A stretch of 64,000 bases of DNA from Cellulomonas timonensis (lineage in GTDB: Bacteria; Actinomycetota; Actinomycetes; Actinomycetales; Cellulomonadaceae). Shown here one piece after another: positions 36,575 through 45,086 of the stretch. The position numbers were made by a program, and so were the translations under genes. Numbering within the stretch: position 1 is the first letter of the stretch; each line of letters opens with the position of its first letter. Location: positions 558,001-622,000 of the forward strand of contig NZ_FCOT01000013.1 in the NCBI RefSeq assembly GCF_900046455.1. The letters run 5' to 3'. Under the pieces are notes generated by a model. The model was not told where the DNA came from. It saw only the letters and a list, made by a program, of their open reading frames with translations, and did no database searches.

Positions 36575-37969
36575 TCAGGTGATGCGGGGAGGGCGCGGAA
36601 CCGCGATGAGGGAGACTGCCGCCGCGACGGCGGCGGCCCCCGCGGCGAAGCCGAAGGCCTGCTGGAATCCGGTGTCGCCGCCTGCGACCAGGCTGAGCGC
36701 GGCGATGCTGGACACGGTGGCGACGCCGATGGAGGCGCCGAACTCGTGGAATGTGCTGAGCAGGCCTGAGGCGATCCCCGCCTCCTCGGGGCCGATCTGG
36801 CCGAGGGCCGTGGCCGACGCCACCACGAACAGTGCGCCGATGCCGAGGGCCCCGAAGCTGACCCCGAGGGTGATGGCCGCCGTGTGGGGCCAGATGGCTG
36901 GCACGAGCAGGCCGGCGGCGGCGATCACCATGCCGAGGGCCCCGAGTGCGCGGGCGCCCAGGCGGGCGATGAGGCGTCCGGCGAGACTCGCGCCCGCCAT
37001 GGTGGCCACCGCGATGGGCAGGAACAGCGCGCCGGTCGCCAGCGGGCCGTGTCCGGCGGACTGCTGGAAGAAGAAGGTGCCGAGGAAGAACACGGCGACC
37101 CTCAGGGCGGTGGCGATGAGGATCACGAACACCCCCGCGGCCACGGGGCGGCGGGTCAGCAGGCCGAGGTCCATGAGCGGGGAGGCCGCGGTCTTCTGCC
37201 GCCAACCGAACAGCAGGTACAGCACCACTGCGGCGACAACCGCGAGGAGCGTCTGCGCGTCCGCCCATCCCGCCTCGCCCACGGTGGTCAACGCGTAGAT
37301 CGCCGAGCCCGTCGCCCCGGTCACCAGCAGGGCGCCCAGGATGTCGAGCGCGGGCCGTGGGCCAGCGGCGCGCGGCAGCGGCGGGAGGACGCGGGGGAGC
37401 GCGGCCAGCACGAACAGGCCGAGGGGGATGTTGAGGAAGAACACCCACGGCCAGCCCGGGCCGGCAGTGATGAGCCCGCCCAGCAGCACGCCGACAGCCG
37501 CGCCGCCGCCGCCGAGGGCGGACCAGATGCCCAGGGCCCGGTTGCGCTCGTCACCAGAGAACAGCCGCACCACCACCGCGAGTGCGGCGGGCGAGAGCAT
37601 CGCCGCGCCGAGGCCTTGGGCGACGCGGCCGGCGAGCAGCGCAGTGCCGTTGTCGGCGACTCCCGCCAGCAGCGAGCCAGCCGTGAAGGTGAGCAGCCCG
37701 GCGTAGACGATCGGCTTGGAGCCGAACAGGTCCGCGCTGCGCCCGCCCAGCAGCATGAGCCCGCCGAAGGTGAGGGTGTAGGCGGCGACCACCCATGTCG
37801 CCGCCTCGCGTGACAGGTCGAGGTCGGCGCTCATCTGCGGCAGGGCGATCGCCACGACTGTGACGTCCAGGATCAGCATGAACTGCGCGACGCCCAGCAG
37901 CGCGAGCGCCAGCCAGCGCTTGGGGTCAACCCCTTCGCGGGCCACCGCTTGCGTCCTCGTGGTCGCCAT
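36575..37969 (-). CDS. MFS drug exporter, DHA2-type (14 helices)
   Basis: A 464-residue permease with motif A GGRSADLFGSKPIVYAG and motif C LGGGGAAVGVLLGGLITAGPG, plus LDVTVVAIALPQMSADL in helix 1, all typical of the DHA2 (EmrB/QacA) drug:H(+) antiporters. The ATG was chosen because GGAGGAG lies just upstream; the open frame begins 14 residues earlier. It is a single-gene unit with no adjacent regulator. Substrate unknown. Confidence 0.88.
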   Translation of the reverse strand: MATTRTQAVAREGVDPKRWLALALLGVAQFMLILDVTVVAIALPQMSADLDLSREAATWVVAAYTLTFGGLMLLGGRSADLFGSKPIVYAGLLTFTAGSLLAGVADNGTALLAGRVAQGLGAAMLSPAALAVVVRLFSGDERNRALGIWSALGGGGAAVGVLLGGLITAGPGWPWVFFLNIPLGLFVLAALPRVLPPLPRAAGPRPALDILGALLVTGATGSAIYALTTVGEAGWADAQTLLAVVAAVVLYLLFGWRQKTAASPLMDLGLLTRRPVAAGVFVILIATALRVAVFFLGTFFFQQSAGHGPLATGALFLPIAVATMAGASLAGRLIARLGARALGALGMVIAAAGLLVPAIWPHTAAITLGVSFGALGIGALFVVASATALGQIGPEEAGIASGLLSTFHEFGASIGVATVSSIAALSLVAGGDTGFQQAFGFAAGAAAVAAAVSLIAVPRPPRIT

Positions 37970-38069
37970 CGCTCCTCCTAAGCCGTACGGATGTGTCCGA
38001 GTTCCTCTCACCGTAACTCAGACACTGATGTACGGGAAGTGGTTGCGCGGCGGCCACTACACTCTCCGG

Positions 38070-38660
38070 ATGCCACAGCGCCATGCCCTCGTCGCCGGTC
38101 TCGCGCCGATCGGAATCGGACTCGGGGTCGGGTCGCTCACCTCGCTACTCCAGACGAGTGCGGACTTCCCCTGGCTCGCCCTCGTCAACGCGGTCAGCCC
38201 GTGGCTGACGACGGCCTTCGCCGCCGGCGCCCTCCAGCGGAGGCTGTCCGCCGCGACGTGGGCCGGACTGGCCGCGACGGTCATGCAGGTGATCGGCTAC
38301 TACGCCACCGCCGAGGCCCGGGGCTTCGGCGTCAATCTCGAGTGGGTGGCGATGTGGGCCGTGTGCGCCATCGTCGGCGGCCCGCTGTTCGGCGCAGCCG
38401 GGCACGCCTGGCGGCGTGGCCGCCCGTTCGGCCTCGGGGCCGCCGCCCTGGTCGCCGCATGGGCCAGCGAGGCGGTGATCGCGTACCAGCTCCGCCTGGG
38501 CTACACGTCGAGCGCCGTGCTGTTCGGCGTCATCGCCGTGGTCCTCGCGCTCGCGCTCGGGAGGCATCGGGCCCAGTACGGCCGCATGGCGGCGTGGCTC
38601 GTGCCCGCGCTCATGGCCGGCGCGGCCGGGCACGCGGTGCTGGGCGTTGTCGCGGGCTGA
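38070..38660 (+). CDS. Small multi-span membrane protein of unknown function
   Basis: A 196-residue hydrophobic protein with about six to seven spans, for example ALVAGLAPIGIGLGVGSLTS, WVAMWAVCAIVGGPLFGAAG and VLFGVIAVVLALALG. It resembles small actinobacterial proteins I recall as DUF6518, unverified. The start (MPQRHALVAG) is uncertain because no good ribosome-binding site is seen; a second in-frame ATG is 42 bases upstream. It stands alone between the exporter and the deaminase gene. Confidence 0.65.
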   Translation: MPQRHALVAGLAPIGIGLGVGSLTSLLQTSADFPWLALVNAVSPWLTTAFAAGALQRRLSAATWAGLAATVMQVIGYYATAEARGFGVNLEWVAMWAVCAIVGGPLFGAAGHAWRRGRPFGLGAAALVAAWASEAVIAYQLRLGYTSSAVLFGVIAVVLALALGRHRAQYGRMAAWLVPALMAGAAGHAVLGVVAG

Positions 38661-38729
38661 GTCTGAACTGGAGTAGGTGGTCGGTGGCGCGCGACGGCCG
38701 CCTCGGGAGGCCGACGCGGGCCGACCGGG

Positions 38730-39221
38730 TCAGGCGAGGTGCGGGAACCGTGCACGGTGCAGTGCCTTGACCTCCTCCGTGAGCTCGTCGGCCGGGCCGT
38801 CGACCACGGCGCCCGGGACCACCTGCGTGATCGGCAGCGGCGCCACGGGCCCGGCGCGGCAGCCCCACTCGGTGAGCCACTGGGTGAGCTGCTGGGAGGA
38901 CGCCGCGTAGACGATCCTGCCGAGCCCGACCCAGCCGTGGCTCGCCGCGCACATCGGGCAGTGCTCACCGGAGGTGTAGACCGTGGCCGCCGCCCGCTCG
39001 GCGGGGGTCAGGTGGGCGGCGGCCCAGCGGGAGATCTCGAACTCGGGGTGGCGGGTCTCGTCGCCGCCCTTGACCCGGTTGCGGTCCTCGAAGAGGGTCT
39101 CGCCCGCGGCCGAGACGAGCACCGAGCCGAAGGGCTCGTCGCCGTCTTCGAGCGCCTCCCTGGCCAGCTCGACGCAGCGGCGCAAATTTCGCAGGTCATT
39201 CGTGTCGATGTTGATGCCCAT
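38730..39221 (-). CDS. Nucleoside/guanine-type deaminase (CDA fold)
   Basis: A 163-residue zinc deaminase. The family motifs are RHPEFEISRWAA (His and the catalytic Glu; Pro replaces the usual Ala between them) and EHCPMCAASHGWVGLGRIVY (the two zinc Cys). DGDEPFGSVLVSAAGETLFE is the standard first hairpin. The C-terminal sequence fits guanine/CMP-type nucleobase deaminases better than tRNA adenosine deaminase, but the substrate is uncertain. The ATG with GAGGATGG upstream was preferred over one ten codons earlier. Confidence 0.88.
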   Translation of the reverse strand: MGINIDTNDLRNLRRCVELAREALEDGDEPFGSVLVSAAGETLFEDRNRVKGGDETRHPEFEISRWAAAHLTPAERAAATVYTSGEHCPMCAASHGWVGLGRIVYAASSQQLTQWLTEWGCRAGPVAPLPITQVVPGAVVDGPADELTEEVKALHRARFPHLA

Positions 39222-39282
39222 CGGGCCATCCTCGCCTGAGCCGCGCCGCATCCCGGATTGGAATCGCTGGAGCGGGCGTCGC

Positions 39283-40470
39283 TCAGGCGCTGAGCGCCGC
39301 GGTGGGCGAGGTGCGGGCCGCCCGGACCGCCGGCAGGAGGCCGGCGATCGCCCCGACGGCGACCGTGACCGCGACGGCGGCGACGAGCACGGCAGGGGGG
39401 ATCGCCACCCGCCAGCCGTTGGCCTGCGCCGCGACCAGCGTCACGACCCAGCCCAAGACGACTCCGGCCAGCCCGCCGTACGCCGACAGCAGGACCGCCT
39501 CGAGGAGGAACTGCAGCCGGATGTGCCGCCGGGTCGCGCCGAGCGAGCGTCGCAAGCCGATCTCGCGGCGGCGCTCCAGGACGGAGATGACCATCGTGTT
39601 CGCCACGCCGATCCCGCCGACGACCAGCGCGATCGAGCCGACGCCGATGAGCAGCCCGGTGAAGGCCTGATCGACGGTGTTCTTCGCGGCCAGCGCGTCG
39701 GAGGGGCGGCTGACCTTGACCTCGCTCGGAGAGCGCGGGCTGAGGGTCGGGGGCAGGAGCTCCCGCACCTCGGCGACGGAGGCGTCGAGCGACCGCTCAT
39801 AGACCGTGGTCGGCTGGCCGGTGTGCCCGAAGAGCTCCCGGGCGATCGGCTCGCCGATGAGCGCCGTCGAGTCGAGCTCAGGAGCCAGGGGTGGCGAGTC
39901 GAGGATGCCGACGACGGCGAACCGGTGCTCGCCGAGCCAGACGAGCTGCCCGGGGCCCTGGACGCCGAGCCGCTCGGCGGTGGTCCGGCCGAGCACGGCA
40001 GTGGGGAACTGCGCCGTCGCCTCGTTGAACCATGCCCCGTTGAGGATCTGGGCGCCGGTCGCCTCGAGCAGGTCCAGATCCGCTGCCACGACGCTCAGGC
40101 CACCGGTGCGCGAGCGCTCGATGTGCTCACTCCGGTAGACGTTGACGGAGTCGAGGGTGGTGGTGGAGCCCGCGTGGAGCACGCCGGGAACTCGGCGGAT
40201 CAGGGCGAGGGACGTCTCTGGCAGAGGCGCCTCCTGGCCGAGCAGGTCCGTTCCGCCCTGCACGGTGAGCAGGTTGGTGCCGAGCTCCGCCAGCTTGTCT
40301 TTGACGAGGGCCTGGCTGGACGTCGAGATGCCGATCACCGAGATCATCGCGGCGATCCCGATCGCGATCCCCAGCGACGAGAGCACGGCCCGCATGGGCC
40401 GCGCGCGCAGGCCATGGGAGCCCAGGGCGAGCAAGTCGCGCGGGCGCAGGCGAGAACGGGGGGCGCTCAT
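39283..40470 (-). CDS. ABC transporter permease, MacB/FtsX type
   Basis: A 395-residue permease with an N-terminal helix (MRAVLSSLGIAIGIAAMISVIG), a periplasmic-type extracellular domain and three C-terminal helices (LLIGVGSIALVVGGIGVANT and others). NTMVISVLERRREIGLRRSLGATRRHI is the FtsX signature (written here as NTMVISVLERRREIGLRR). It overlaps the ATPase gene by ATGA. Together with the adaptor and ATPase it forms a tripartite mechanotransmission exporter for antimicrobial peptides, macrolides or lipoproteins. Confidence 0.92.
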   Translation of the reverse strand: MSAPRSRLRPRDLLALGSHGLRARPMRAVLSSLGIAIGIAAMISVIGISTSSQALVKDKLAELGTNLLTVQGGTDLLGQEAPLPETSLALIRRVPGVLHAGSTTTLDSVNVYRSEHIERSRTGGLSVVAADLDLLEATGAQILNGAWFNEATAQFPTAVLGRTTAERLGVQGPGQLVWLGEHRFAVVGILDSPPLAPELDSTALIGEPIARELFGHTGQPTTVYERSLDASVAEVRELLPPTLSPRSPSEVKVSRPSDALAAKNTVDQAFTGLLIGVGSIALVVGGIGVANTMVISVLERRREIGLRRSLGATRRHIRLQFLLEAVLLSAYGGLAGVVLGWVVTLVAAQANGWRVAIPPAVLVAAVAVTVAVGAIAGLLPAVRAARTSPTAALSA

Positions 40471-41156
40471 GCGGCGACGCCCCTCTCGTCGGCGACGACC
40501 TCGCCATCGCGCAGGCGCACGCGACGTGGCATCCGCGCGGCGAGCGCCAGGTCGTGGGTGATCACCACGACAGTGGTGCCGGCGTCGGCGAGCTCGCCCA
40601 GCACCTGCATCACCGCGTCGCCTGATCTCGTGTCGAGGCTGCCGGTGGGCTCGTCGGCGAGAAGCAGCCGGGGGTCGCCGATCACCGCGCGCGCGATCGC
40701 CACCCTCTGGCGCTCGCCTCCGGAGAGCTGGTGCGGGTGGTGGTGCAACCTGTCGCCGAGGCCGACGCGCTCCAGCGCGGACGCGGCACGCCGCCGGCGC
40801 TCACGGCGCGGCGTCCCGGTGTACAGCAGCCCGGTGGCGACGTCGTCGAGCGCGGTGACGCCGTCCGAGAGGTGGAACTGCTGGAAGACGAAGCCGATGG
40901 TGTGGGCGCGCAGCGCTGACAGGTCGGCGTCGTCCATGCGTGTCACATCGTGGCCGGCGATCCGTGTGGTTCCCGACGTGGCCTGGTCGAGCGACCCGAC
41001 GATGTTGAGCAGGGTGGTCTTGCCGGAGCCGCTCGGCCCGACGATCGCGAGGATCTCACCCTCCTCGACCATGAGGTCGACGCCGTTCAACGCCACAGTG
41101 GGCGGGGAGCCGTAGCTGCGGGTCACCCCGCGGAGCTCGACGATGGCGTCGCTCAC
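40467..41156 (-). CDS. ABC transporter ATP-binding protein, MacB/LolD type
   Basis: A 229-residue ATPase. Walker A is GPSGSGKTTLLNIVG, the signature is QLSGGERQRVAIARAV and Walker B is LLLADEPTGSLDTRSGDAV, the block typical of the MacB/LolD group. The GTG start overlaps the adaptor stop (GTGA). It drives the FtsX-like permease that follows. Confidence 0.94.
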   Translation of the reverse strand: MSDAIVELRGVTRSYGSPPTVALNGVDLMVEEGEILAIVGPSGSGKTTLLNIVGSLDQATSGTTRIAGHDVTRMDDADLSALRAHTIGFVFQQFHLSDGVTALDDVATGLLYTGTPRRERRRRAASALERVGLGDRLHHHPHQLSGGERQRVAIARAVIGDPRLLLADEPTGSLDTRSGDAVMQVLGELADAGTTVVVITHDLALAARMPRRVRLRDGEVVADERGVAA

Positions 41157-42244
41157 TTCGCCACCACCACCGTGTCGCCCTCGGAGAGATCCCCGCCCAC
41201 CACCGCGACGAGCCCGTCGGCGAAAGCCCCGAGCTCGATCGAGACCCGCCGGGAAGCCGTCCCGTCCTGGGACGCGTCGCCGCGTGTGACCTCTACGGCG
41301 AACCCGCCGCCCGGCTCGGCGAGGAGGGCGATGACGGGCACGAGCAGCAGGTCGGCACCCTTGTTCTGGGTGAGCAGGACGGTCACGGAGACGTTGTCGA
41401 GCCCGTCGGCGGCCTGTGGATCGTCGAGCGCGATGGTGAGCGGGATCTTCAGCGACGTCCCGGTGGCGCCGTCGCGCTCGACGGGCGCGCCCGCCGCGAC
41501 GACCACGCCGGTGGCCGGCGCCCCGCCAGGAAGCGCGAGCGTCACCGCGGTCCCCAGCGGGGCCAGGGCCTGCTGCGACGTGTCGAGGAAGACCTGCACC
41601 TCTTTGACCGTCTTGGTGACGGCGAGGAGCTCGGGCCCGGCCTCGTCCCCGACCTGTGCCTTCGCCTCCTGGACCCGCACATCGGCGGGGGAGAAGACGA
41701 CCTGGCCGACGTCGATCGTCCCGGTCTGCTCCAACCCGAGGGACTTCTGCCACCGCTTGACCGCTGTGGCCGTGGCGTGGGTGAATTTCTGGTCGGGCGA
41801 CTGGCGGAGGAACCCGAGCGCGGACAGGTTCTCCTCGAGTTGGCGCACGTCCGCCCCGTCCTTCATCCCGCTGGCGAACGCCCGCCATGCGGGCTGCTCC
41901 CCACGCATGAGGACGACGGGCGCGTCGTTGACGCGGAAGAGCTCCCCGCCGGGGGCGACGGTCGTGCCGACGGCCGGCAGGGCGGTCACGACTCCGGTGA
42001 GCGACGTGCCCAGCTCGCGAGGGGAGCCATGTGCCAACGTGCCTGGCACGCGCACCTGCTCGACCAGGTCGCCGCGGGTGACGGTGGCGGTCTCGACGGC
42101 GATCGGCTCGGCGCGCGGCGGCGCGGCGGGTGTGCGGGCCATCATGGCGGCCGTCGTCACGGCGGCGACAGTCACGACGCCCACGACGACGAGGACGGGG
42201 GCACGCCGCGACCGACGTCGCGTCGGGGTGAGGTCGCGCGTCAT
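41153..42244 (-). CDS. Efflux adaptor (HlyD-like) with peptidoglycan-binding domain
   Basis: A 363-residue membrane-fusion-type protein: an N-terminal anchor helix after an Arg-rich tail (RRAPVLVVVGVVTVAAV), a barrel domain (VTRGDLVEQVRVPGTLA), and a peptidoglycan-binding-like helix set inserted in the middle (VRQLEENLSALGF, ATATAVKRWQKSLGL). The C-terminal part is a beta barrel. In Gram-positive bacteria this adaptor type replaces the outer-membrane-linked MacA. It overlaps both neighbours by four bases. Confidence 0.88.
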   Translation of the reverse strand: MTRDLTPTRRRSRRAPVLVVVGVVTVAAVTTAAMMARTPAAPPRAEPIAVETATVTRGDLVEQVRVPGTLAHGSPRELGTSLTGVVTALPAVGTTVAPGGELFRVNDAPVVLMRGEQPAWRAFASGMKDGADVRQLEENLSALGFLRQSPDQKFTHATATAVKRWQKSLGLEQTGTIDVGQVVFSPADVRVQEAKAQVGDEAGPELLAVTKTVKEVQVFLDTSQQALAPLGTAVTLALPGGAPATGVVVAAGAPVERDGATGTSLKIPLTIALDDPQAADGLDNVSVTVLLTQNKGADLLLVPVIALLAEPGGGFAVEVTRGDASQDGTASRRVSIELGAFADGLVAVVGGDLSEGDTVVVAK

Positions 42245-42759
42245 CTGGACGAGTCCTGCGCATTCGCCTCAGCGGAGCATGCGTCGACGATCTCTGGGTC
42301 GACGTCGGAGGAGAACGCCGACGTCATGCCGGAGCCCTTGACCGGGTCGGGGAAGTCGATGCCGGCCTCGCGCATGCAGGAGGCGAAGACGAGCTGGGAC
42401 TCGAACACCTCCTCCTCGGTCGGCAGGGTGTCGTCGACGGGCGCGTCGCCCACCTCCTCGACGCAGGCCGCGTACGCGAGGTCGAGTTCCGCCACGTCGA
42501 ATTGTGAAATATCCACCGACGGGACGGAGCCGCCTTCTTCGGCGCCCTGTGTCAGATCGAATCCCGCGTCATTCATGCAATCGTCGAAATCCTCTCGCCA
42601 TTCATTGATCGACATCTCGAAAGAGCCGCTATCGGTTTGCCCACCCGTCTCCTCAGCGGGGGAGCAGGCGGCCAGGCCCATGGCGAGGACCGCGCCAGAC
42701 ACGACTGCGAGAGAGCGGTCGATGGCACGGCGGCGGGACGGGGAGGGGCGGAATCTCAT
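42241..42759 (-). CDS. Secreted lipoprotein of efflux operon
   Basis: A 172-residue precursor with a lipobox (GLAAC; Cys32). The mature part contains two similar motifs, DCMNDAGFDLTQ and SCMREAGIDFPDP, and four Cys outside the lipobox (in DDCMND, YAACVEE, FASCMRE and VDACSAE). The CM-x2-AG-x-D pattern is frequent in small actinobacterial lipoproteins next to such exporters. Role unknown; substrate sensing or capture is inferred. The central bases are less GC-rich than the flanks. The ATG of MRFRPSPS was chosen because the signal peptide starts there. Confidence 0.8.
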   Translation of the reverse strand: MRFRPSPSRRRAIDRSLAVVSGAVLAMGLAACSPAEETGGQTDSGSFEMSINEWREDFDDCMNDAGFDLTQGAEEGGSVPSVDISQFDVAELDLAYAACVEEVGDAPVDDTLPTEEEVFESQLVFASCMREAGIDFPDPVKGSGMTSAFSSDVDPEIVDACSAEANAQDSSR

Positions 42760-42834
42760 GGCGCGTGATCCTCGGGTAGAGGGAGCCGAGGCCGGTCGGC
42801 CAGGGCGGGCCCACTCCATCAGGCGCGCGGTTGC

Positions 42835-42864
42835 GGGAAGGTAAAGCGGGCGCTTTACCTTCCC
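42835..42864. promoter_or_regulatory. 30-bp perfect palindrome between efflux operon and two-component genes
   Basis: Arms of 14 bases (42835-42848 and 42851-42864) flank GG. It contains GGTAAAGCG and its complement. It lies in the divergent gap, close to the promoter of the response regulator, so it is a strong candidate binding site; it could also form an RNA hairpin. No T-run. Confidence 0.6.
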
Positions 42865-42886
42865 TTAACCCCCTGCTTGTTAGAAT
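42854..42886 (+). promoter_or_regulatory. Response-regulator promoter with direct repeat TTTACC-N5-TTAACC
   Basis: TTTACC (42854-42859) and TTAACC (42865-42870) repeat with an 11-bp period, the usual form of an OmpR-family site, and end ten bases before the -10 box TAGAAT (42881-42886). It suggests autoactivation in place of a -35 box. Inference. Confidence 0.5.
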
Positions 42887-42934
42887 TCGAGGCCGTCGGC
42901 GACCGCCGACGAGTCGTGAGCAAGGAGTCAATGC

Positions 42935-43600
42935 GTGCGGGTCCTGATCGTCGAGGACGAGGAGTTCCTCGCCGACGCGCTCCGCGCGCGCCTGGCGATG
43001 GACGCGATCGCCGCCGACGTGGTGGGCGACGGAGACGCCGCGCTGGCCGCCGTCGAGGTCAACGACTACGACGTGGTGCTGCTCGACCGCGACCTGCCGG
43101 GCGTGCACGGCGACGACGTCTGCCGCGCGCTCGCCGCCGACCCCCAGAGCCCGGCTGTCCTCATGCTCACCGCAGCGGGGCGGCTCGACGATCGCGTGGG
43201 AGGGCTCGAGATCGGCGCCGACGACTACCTGGCCAAACCGTTCGAGTTCGCCGAGCTCATCGCCCGGCTGCGCGCGCTCAACCGTCGCCAGTTCACCTCG
43301 CGCCCCCCAGCGCTCGAGCGGCGGGGTGTCCGGCTCGACCCCTTTCGGCGCGCGGTGGTGAGGGACGGCAGGCCCGTGCTGCTCACACCCAAGGAGTTCT
43401 CGGTGCTCGAGCTGCTGTTGCGCGCGGACGGCGGAGTCGTGAGCGCCGAGCGCCTCCTCGAGAAGGCCTGGGACGAGAACGCGAACCCGCTCACCCAGTC
43501 CGTCAAGGTGACGATCAGCACCCTGCGCCGCAAGCTCGGCGACCCCACGATCATCACGACAGTCCCGGGGGCCGGCTATGCCGTCGCCGACCACGACTGA
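42935..43600 (+). CDS. OmpR-family response regulator
   Basis: Receiver domain with acidic pocket VEDEE, phospho-acceptor Asp51 in VVLLDRDLPG and Lys in YLAKPFEFAE; C-terminal winged helix (LTPKEFSVLELLL, VKVTISTLRRKLGDP). The product has 221 residues from a GTG start preceded by AAGGAG. It overlaps the sensor kinase gene and is divergent from the MacB-like efflux operon, which it probably controls. Confidence 0.94.
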   Translation: MRVLIVEDEEFLADALRARLAMDAIAADVVGDGDAALAAVEVNDYDVVLLDRDLPGVHGDDVCRALAADPQSPAVLMLTAAGRLDDRVGGLEIGADDYLAKPFEFAELIARLRALNRRQFTSRPPALERRGVRLDPFRRAVVRDGRPVLLTPKEFSVLELLLRADGGVVSAERLLEKAWDENANPLTQSVKVTISTLRRKLGDPTIITTVPGAGYAVADHD

Positions 43601-44825
43601 GCCCCGGGGTGCGGCGCCGGTGACGCGCCGCTACCGGGCGACGGTGCGCACGCGGCTCGCGCTGACCTGCGCGGCGCTGCTCACCGGCGCCGGTGTCGTC
43701 ATGCTGGCCATCGTCAACCTCTTCATGCGCGTCGTGCCCACCTACGACCTCGTCTCGGCGACATCGTCGACACCCGCGTTGACGGCCCCGCCCAGCGTGA
43801 CGGAGCCGGTTCCCGACGGTGTGGAGCCGACGGCGGCGGCGATCGCGACACCGGCGAACGAGCTGGTCGTCACGTCGACCGACCAGCTCCTGAACGTGCT
43901 CCTCATCGCGTCCGTCGTGGTGCTCCTCGTGCTGGCGGTCATCGGCGTCGCGGTGGGCTGGGTCGTCGCCGGGCGGATGCTCAAGCCGCTGAAGCACATC
44001 AGCGGCGCCGTCCGCCAAGCAGCGCGCGGGGATCTGCGGCACCGCATCAGAATGACCGGGCCCCGCGACGAGATCTCCGAGTTGGCCGCGGACTTCGACG
44101 ACATGCTCGCCCAACTCGAACGCTCATTCGCCGCGTCGACCAGGTTCGCCTCGAACGCCTCCCACGAGTTGCTCACACCGCTCGCCACCACGAGGGCGAT
44201 GCTGGACGTCGCGATCGCGCAGCAACCGGCCGCCGCGGACGCGCAGCCCGACACGGGCGTCGACCGGGCGTTGCTCGGCCGGCTCAGGGCCATGAACGAG
44301 CGGAGCATCGAGACAGCCGAGGCGCTGCTCGACCTCGCCCAGATCGAGACGTCGACCGCGAAGGCCGAGCAGGTCGACCTCGCACAGGTGGCTGCGGAGG
44401 TCGCGCAGGCCTGCGCCCACGAGGCCGCCGCGAAGGGGATCACGGTCACCCTCGACCTCGGACCCGCACTGATCGACGGGGAGCCCGTCCTGGCGCGCCA
44501 GCTCCTCACCAACCTCCTGCAGAACGCGATCCGCCACAACGCGCCCGGGGGGTTCGCCAGCGTCACCACGGGACCCGCCGGGCCAGGCCTGGGCGCCAGC
44601 GTGCGCGTGGAGAACAGCGGCCCCCGCCTCGAGGCCGACGCCGTGGCGGCGCTGGCGGAGCCCTTCGCCCGCGCGGGACGACGCCCCTCGGCCTCGTCGA
44701 CGCGCGGCCATGGGCTGGGCCTGTCGATCGTCTCCGCGATCGTCACCCGGTTCCAAGGGGACCTCGTGCTCGAGGCGCGATCTGCCGGAGGGTTGCTGGT
44801 CGTCGCGACCTTCCCGGCGCGCTGA
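43578..44825 (+). CDS. Sensor histidine kinase
   Basis: Two membrane helices (LALTCAALLTGAGVVMLAIV and LLIASVVVLLVLAVIGVAVG) flank a short extracellular loop of about 60 residues rich in Thr and Pro. A HAMP domain (GRMLKPLKHISGAVRQAARG) leads to the H box SNASHELLTPLATTRA (His near residue 195), the N box LLQNAIRHNAPGG and the G box GHGLGLSIVSAI. The ATG overlaps the regulator gene by 23 bp; an in-frame GTG at 43620 is an alternative. The very short sensor loop fits kinases that sense antimicrobials at the membrane, matching the divergent exporter. Confidence 0.93.
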   Translation: MPSPTTTEPRGAAPVTRRYRATVRTRLALTCAALLTGAGVVMLAIVNLFMRVVPTYDLVSATSSTPALTAPPSVTEPVPDGVEPTAAAIATPANELVVTSTDQLLNVLLIASVVVLLVLAVIGVAVGWVVAGRMLKPLKHISGAVRQAARGDLRHRIRMTGPRDEISELAADFDDMLAQLERSFAASTRFASNASHELLTPLATTRAMLDVAIAQQPAAADAQPDTGVDRALLGRLRAMNERSIETAEALLDLAQIETSTAKAEQVDLAQVAAEVAQACAHEAAAKGITVTLDLGPALIDGEPVLARQLLTNLLQNAIRHNAPGGFASVTTGPAGPGLGASVRVENSGPRLEADAVAALAEPFARAGRRPSASSTRGHGLGLSIVSAIVTRFQGDLVLEARSAGGLLVVATFPAR

Positions 44826-45086
44826 GGCCCCACCGCCTGCGGGGCGCGTCGGTCCCAGATCGTCACCCGGCATTCCGGCCGCGCTCGGGATCGAGGCGCC
44901 GACTCATGCGCTTTCGGCATTTCCTCATGCCATTGCGCGGTTCCTAGATTCGAGCCAGCAGATCAGGCCGGGCATATCTCGGGTCCGGGCGCCCCGACGG
45001 CGGGGCGGTCGAATCGGGCAGAACAGCCTGATCGCGAAGTGGATGTCACCGCAGACGTCCGGATCGATTCGAGAGGAACCCGGCAG

